Part shown: positions 29,916-32,548 of the stretch, one piece after another
How positions within the stretch are numbered: position 1 is the first letter of the stretch
How the letters are laid out: every line of letters begins with the position of its first letter
Source: Myxococcales bacterium
GTDB taxonomy: Bacteria; Myxococcota_A; Polyangia; GCA-2747355
Length of the DNA stretch: 32,548 nt
NCBI GenBank assembly: GCA_020431405.1
Contig: JAGQIK010000453.1
Coordinates: 1 to 32,548, forward strand
Direction: 5' to 3'
Notes under the pieces: model-generated
Databases searched by the model: none
Told to the model about the DNA's origin: nothing
Seen by the model: the letters and a program-made list of their open reading frames with translations, nothing else
Translations under genes and position numbers: made by a program

Positions 29916-31724
29916 TTACGGCGCGACGCTGAAGCCGTAGATCTGCGCCGTGTCGAGCTTCTCGAGCTCTTTGACCGTGACCATGTGCGGCGTGTTGGTG
30001 TGGCCGATGACGTCGAGGCCGTCGATGCCGATGTCGTAGTAACCGTCGCGACCCATGTCGTAGATGATGTCGAACTTGAGCAGGCCGACCGAATCGACGG
30101 GCAGCGCCTGCGGGTTGATGATCGCCACGGGCGGCGCGTTGGTGCAGCTGTTCTGCAGCTGGCCACCGCTGTACTGCACCATGATGTCCTTGTAGGGGAT
30201 GCGGCCGATGCCGCCGGGGCCGCCCGGGATGACGTTCTTCGGGTTCATCCAGAACTTGAAGAAGTCCTGGTGCTTCACGACCACCTTGTTGATGAAGGTG
30301 TGGTCGCGCAGGCCCTGCACGTCGGGGTTGGTGTAGCTGTAGATCTTCGAGGTGCGCGTGAAGTCGTTCTGCCACTGACCGCTGCGGCTGCTCGAGTTGA
30401 AGGCGAGGTTCATCAGCTTGTGCGAGGCACGCATCTTGGCGACGATGATGTTCTCCCACGCCTTCTGCGCCTGCTCGGCGAGCGCGGAGTCCGCGGTGGC
30501 CTGCTGCGCGAGCTGAGCTGCGCTCTTGGCCGCCGCCTCGGCATCGGCGAACGACTTGGCGCACAGCGGCGCGTCGGCGAAGTCGGTGCTGAACGCCGCT
30601 TCGCAATCCTTGGCGGCCTTCTCGGCGACAGCGACTTGCGCGGCGGCGTCGTCGGCGGCCTTGCGCGCGGCGTTGGCCTTGGCGACGGCGTCGGGCGCGC
30701 TGGCCTTGGCGAGGGCGTCCTTGGCAGCCTGGTCGGCGGCGGTGGCGGCCTTGGCGGCCTCGTCGGCGCTGATGCGGGCGGCGAGCTTGTCCTTCTTGGC
30801 GCGGAACCAGGCCTTGCTGTACTGGATCGTCAGGCCGACCTTGTCCTCGCCGTCGGAGGCGTCTTTCTCGGAGAGGCTGTAGTCGTAGACGCCGTCGCGG
30901 TCGACGTCGACGATGAGGTCGTAGGGTCCGATGTCCTTACCGGTCGGGCGCCAGCCGAGGTCGACCGGCTTGAGCTCGCCATTGACGACGGTGGCGACGA
31001 TGGGACCGAGGATGTGTTTGTCGTCGCCCTGCTGCGGGATCTTCTTGCCCTGCCACTTGTCGCCGTCCTTGACGAGGTAGAGGTCGACGGTGGTGATGCC
31101 ATCGGGGAAGCCCTTACCCGCGGCGTAGACGGGGGCGGGGATCTCGTCGTTGTCCGGCGTGGCGCCGACGACGTAGGCGTTGATCGGCGAGCCATCGGCC
31201 AGCGCGCTGAAGATGTGCGGCGGCTGGACCTCGTCGATCTGGAAGCCGTGGCCGACCAGGTCGGGGCGGTGCGGCAGCAGCGGGATGTCGATCTTGGCGA
31301 TGACGTCGCCCTTGGCCTTGGGATCGGCGCCGACGCCGGCTCCAGGGGTGCCGTCGGGGTTCTGCTCGATGCTGATCGAGAGCGTGTGGCGCTCCTTGAC
31401 CCCATCGAACTCGCCGATGTCGTGCGCGACGGTGGACAGCTCGAGCTTGCCAGCCATGTCGGTGAGCAGGTCAGCCTGCGCGACCTCGGTGCCCGTGTTG
31501 ATGTTGGTCACGCGCACGCGATAGACATGGTTGGGCTGCAGCGCCAGGTCTTCGCTGGTGGTCACGTTGATCGACGTGCCTGTACGCAGGGTTGCCGCCT
31601 CGCCCTCGGCGTTGGTGATGGCGAGCTTCTCGCTGCCCGTCTTCTGCTTGCCGTAGGTCGTGTCGTTGGTGAAGCCGCAGCCCACGAACCCGACAACCAC
31701 GATGATGCTCAACGCGCTACGCAT
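29916..31724 (-). CDS. Large lipoprotein with Ala-rich helical segment
   Basis: A 602-residue lipoprotein; IIVVVGFVGC gives Cys16. The ATG at 31724 was chosen because GAGGAG lies 7 nt upstream and the signal peptide then starts at once; two earlier ATGs (31745 and 31802) only add a non-signal leader. Residues about 20-300 look beta-rich, with calcium-loop-like DVDRDGVYDY and DMGRDGYYDIGIDG later on. Residues about 311-428 are an Ala/Lys/Asp-rich helix, probably a coiled coil. I recognise no family. It may be a structural or surface protein facing the medium. Its promoter is not clear in the 291-nt gap upstream. Confidence 0.75.
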   Translation of the reverse strand: MRSALSIIVVVGFVGCGFTNDTTYGKQKTGSEKLAITNAEGEAATLRTGTSINVTTSEDLALQPNHVYRVRVTNINTGTEVAQADLLTDMAGKLELSTVAHDIGEFDGVKERHTLSISIEQNPDGTPGAGVGADPKAKGDVIAKIDIPLLPHRPDLVGHGFQIDEVQPPHIFSALADGSPINAYVVGATPDNDEIPAPVYAAGKGFPDGITTVDLYLVKDGDKWQGKKIPQQGDDKHILGPIVATVVNGELKPVDLGWRPTGKDIGPYDLIVDVDRDGVYDYSLSEKDASDGEDKVGLTIQYSKAWFRAKKDKLAARISADEAAKAATAADQAAKDALAKASAPDAVAKANAARKAADDAAAQVAVAEKAAKDCEAAFSTDFADAPLCAKSFADAEAAAKSAAQLAQQATADSALAEQAQKAWENIIVAKMRASHKLMNLAFNSSSRSGQWQNDFTRTSKIYSYTNPDVQGLRDHTFINKVVVKHQDFFKFWMNPKNVIPGGPGGIGRIPYKDIMVQYSGGQLQNSCTNAPPVAIINPQALPVDSVGLLKFDIIYDMGRDGYYDIGIDGLDVIGHTNTPHMVTVKELEKLDTAQIYGFSVAP

Positions 31725-32015
31725 GGCCTTGCTCCTCGTCGTCATGGCCGCTGACCAGTGCATATGCCGCGCCATCTCTCGCCCAGGAGGGGGACGATCC
31801 ACCCCAGAGCGGATCCAGCGAAATCACGAGGCTGAGCGCGGGTAGCGCGCATGCACGCTGATCGACCCAGGTCTGACTACATGGAGAGGACTCCCCCATC
31901 CCTCCGGTCAGTTGTCCCCGTTAAAAGCCTCGAAGATGACAGGGATCATCGCCGATCGGGAGCGATCGCACGGGATCTGGCTTAGAATGGAACTTGCATT
32001 GCCCCCCTTCGCACC
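31725..32015. other. Divergent intergenic region
   Basis: These 291 nt lie between the minus-strand lipoprotein gene and the final plus-strand gene. TAGAAT at 31983-31988 is a plausible plus-strand -10 box, giving a leader of about 20 nt, but no -35 is clear. Three GATCG copies occur near 31946-31967. No gene, RNA motif or strong hairpin was recognised. Confidence 0.4.
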
Positions 32016-32548
32016 ATGAAGAGCACGCTTACCTCTCTCACGCTGTTGATCGCGGCTGGCTGCGCCGGCGACCTCGACGTCCGCACCGACTCGGGCGGCA
32101 ATCCTGTGCCCGTGCGCCTCGACTCGGGCGTCCCGCCGGTGACATACGACACCGGCGCGCCGCTGCCCGACACGGGCCCGCCCGCCGACTCGACGCCGAC
32201 CTCTACAGACGTCGGCGTCGCGGACATGCCGCCGCCACAGCCCGATACCGCGCCCGGCCAGTCGGGCCCCGGCGGCCCCTGCCCCTGCGCCAACGGCGCG
32301 CTCTGCATCTCGGGCACCTGCCGCGCGACGTGCACGCCGACGGGTACCTGCGACGTAAACTCCGGCTGCGCCGCCGCCGAGTCGTGCGTGCCGACGACCA
32401 AAGGCACGCACATCTGCATGCCCGCCGTGGCCCCCGGCGCGGCCTGCGACGCGTCGACCTTCTGCCCCAACGGCTACCTCTGCGCCTCGTTCAACAACGG
32501 CGCGTATGCCTGCCGCAAGACGTGCACGAACCCGGGCGGCGCCTGCGG
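32016..32548 (+). CDS. Cys-rich lipoprotein, truncated by the window end
   Basis: A partial gene with 177 codons in the window and no stop. MKSTLTSLTLLIAAGC gives a signal peptide with Cys16 in AAGC. A linker of about 65 residues rich in Asp, Pro, Thr and Ser follows (DTGAPLPDTGPPADSTPTS). From about residue 88 it is Cys-rich, with spacings typical of disulfide-stabilised myxobacterial repeat modules (CPCANGALC, CISGTC, CAAAESC, CPNGYLC). It likely continues with more repeats or a catalytic or binding domain beyond the window. No good ribosome binding site precedes the ATG. No function can be given. Confidence 0.72.
   Translation, partial: MKSTLTSLTLLIAAGCAGDLDVRTDSGGNPVPVRLDSGVPPVTYDTGAPLPDTGPPADSTPTSTDVGVADMPPPQPDTAPGQSGPGGPCPCANGALCISGTCRATCTPTGTCDVNSGCAAAESCVPTTKGTHICMPAVAPGAACDASTFCPNGYLCASFNNGAYACRKTCTNPGGAC

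Noticed and set aside
29748-31754. Plus-strand frame of 668 codons over the large lipoprotein gene
   Set aside because: Repetitive Val/Asp/Gly/Leu composition reflects the reversed Ala/Lys-rich gene, which itself has a lipobox and ribosome binding site.

Overview
The window looks like chromosomal DNA from a myxobacterium or close relative (Myxococcota). The reasons are the very high GC with strong third-position bias, the long antisense shadow ORFs this creates, a zinc-ribbon Ser/Thr kinase fused to an AAA ATPase, many lipoproteins with Asp/Pro/Thr-rich linkers and Cys-rich repeats, a trypsin-like protease with a MYXO-CTERM-like tail, and two ECF sigma/anti-sigma modules, one joined to a secreted caspase-like protein. 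No rRNA, tRNA, CRISPR array, transposase or phage gene was seen.

Layout. 1-169: a 25-bp inverted repeat carrying two DnaA-box-like 9-mers. 170-4584 (minus): kinase-ATPase and a sodium:solute symporter. 4792-6785 (plus): a GIDE/BAM-domain membrane protein and a tail-anchored unknown. 6789-11406 (minus): a GH63/MGH1-like glycosidase behind the tldD-pmbA (tldE) protease pair. 11529-14202 (plus): a tiny Cys/Met-rich lipoprotein, a GNAT acetyltransferase and a membrane-bound spermidine-synthase-like protein, closed by a large hairpin. 14305-17254 (plus): a tightly overlapping operon of ECF sigma factor, zinc-finger anti-sigma factor and secreted caspase-like protein with a barrel-like C-terminus. 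17251-19047 (minus) and 19046-20546 (plus): three lipoproteins. 20576-20970 (plus): an apparently deleted nucleotidyltransferase toxin remnant and its intact partner. 20917-23433 (minus): trypsin-like protease and an Lgt-like enzyme. 23552-25036 (plus): an outer-membrane barrel protein. 25036-25220: a nested long hairpin between convergent genes. 25226-27754 (minus): a lipase-like lipoprotein, divergent from an outer-membrane protein (27880-28797) across a symmetric promoter region. 28868-29904 (plus): the second sigma/anti-sigma pair. 29916-31724 (minus): a lipoprotein. 32016-end: a truncated Cys-rich lipoprotein.

Functional theme. Most genes concern the cell envelope: lipoproteins and their modification (Lgt), outer-membrane barrels, secreted hydrolases, and membrane-sensed transcriptional control. 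The strongest candidates for something little described are the sigma/anti-sigma/caspase-barrel operon, the minimal toxin remnant with a retained partner, and a hairpin shared near the starts of two unrelated lipoprotein genes. Several genes also have -10 elements only 6-9 nt from the start codon, suggesting leaderless or very short-leader mRNAs.
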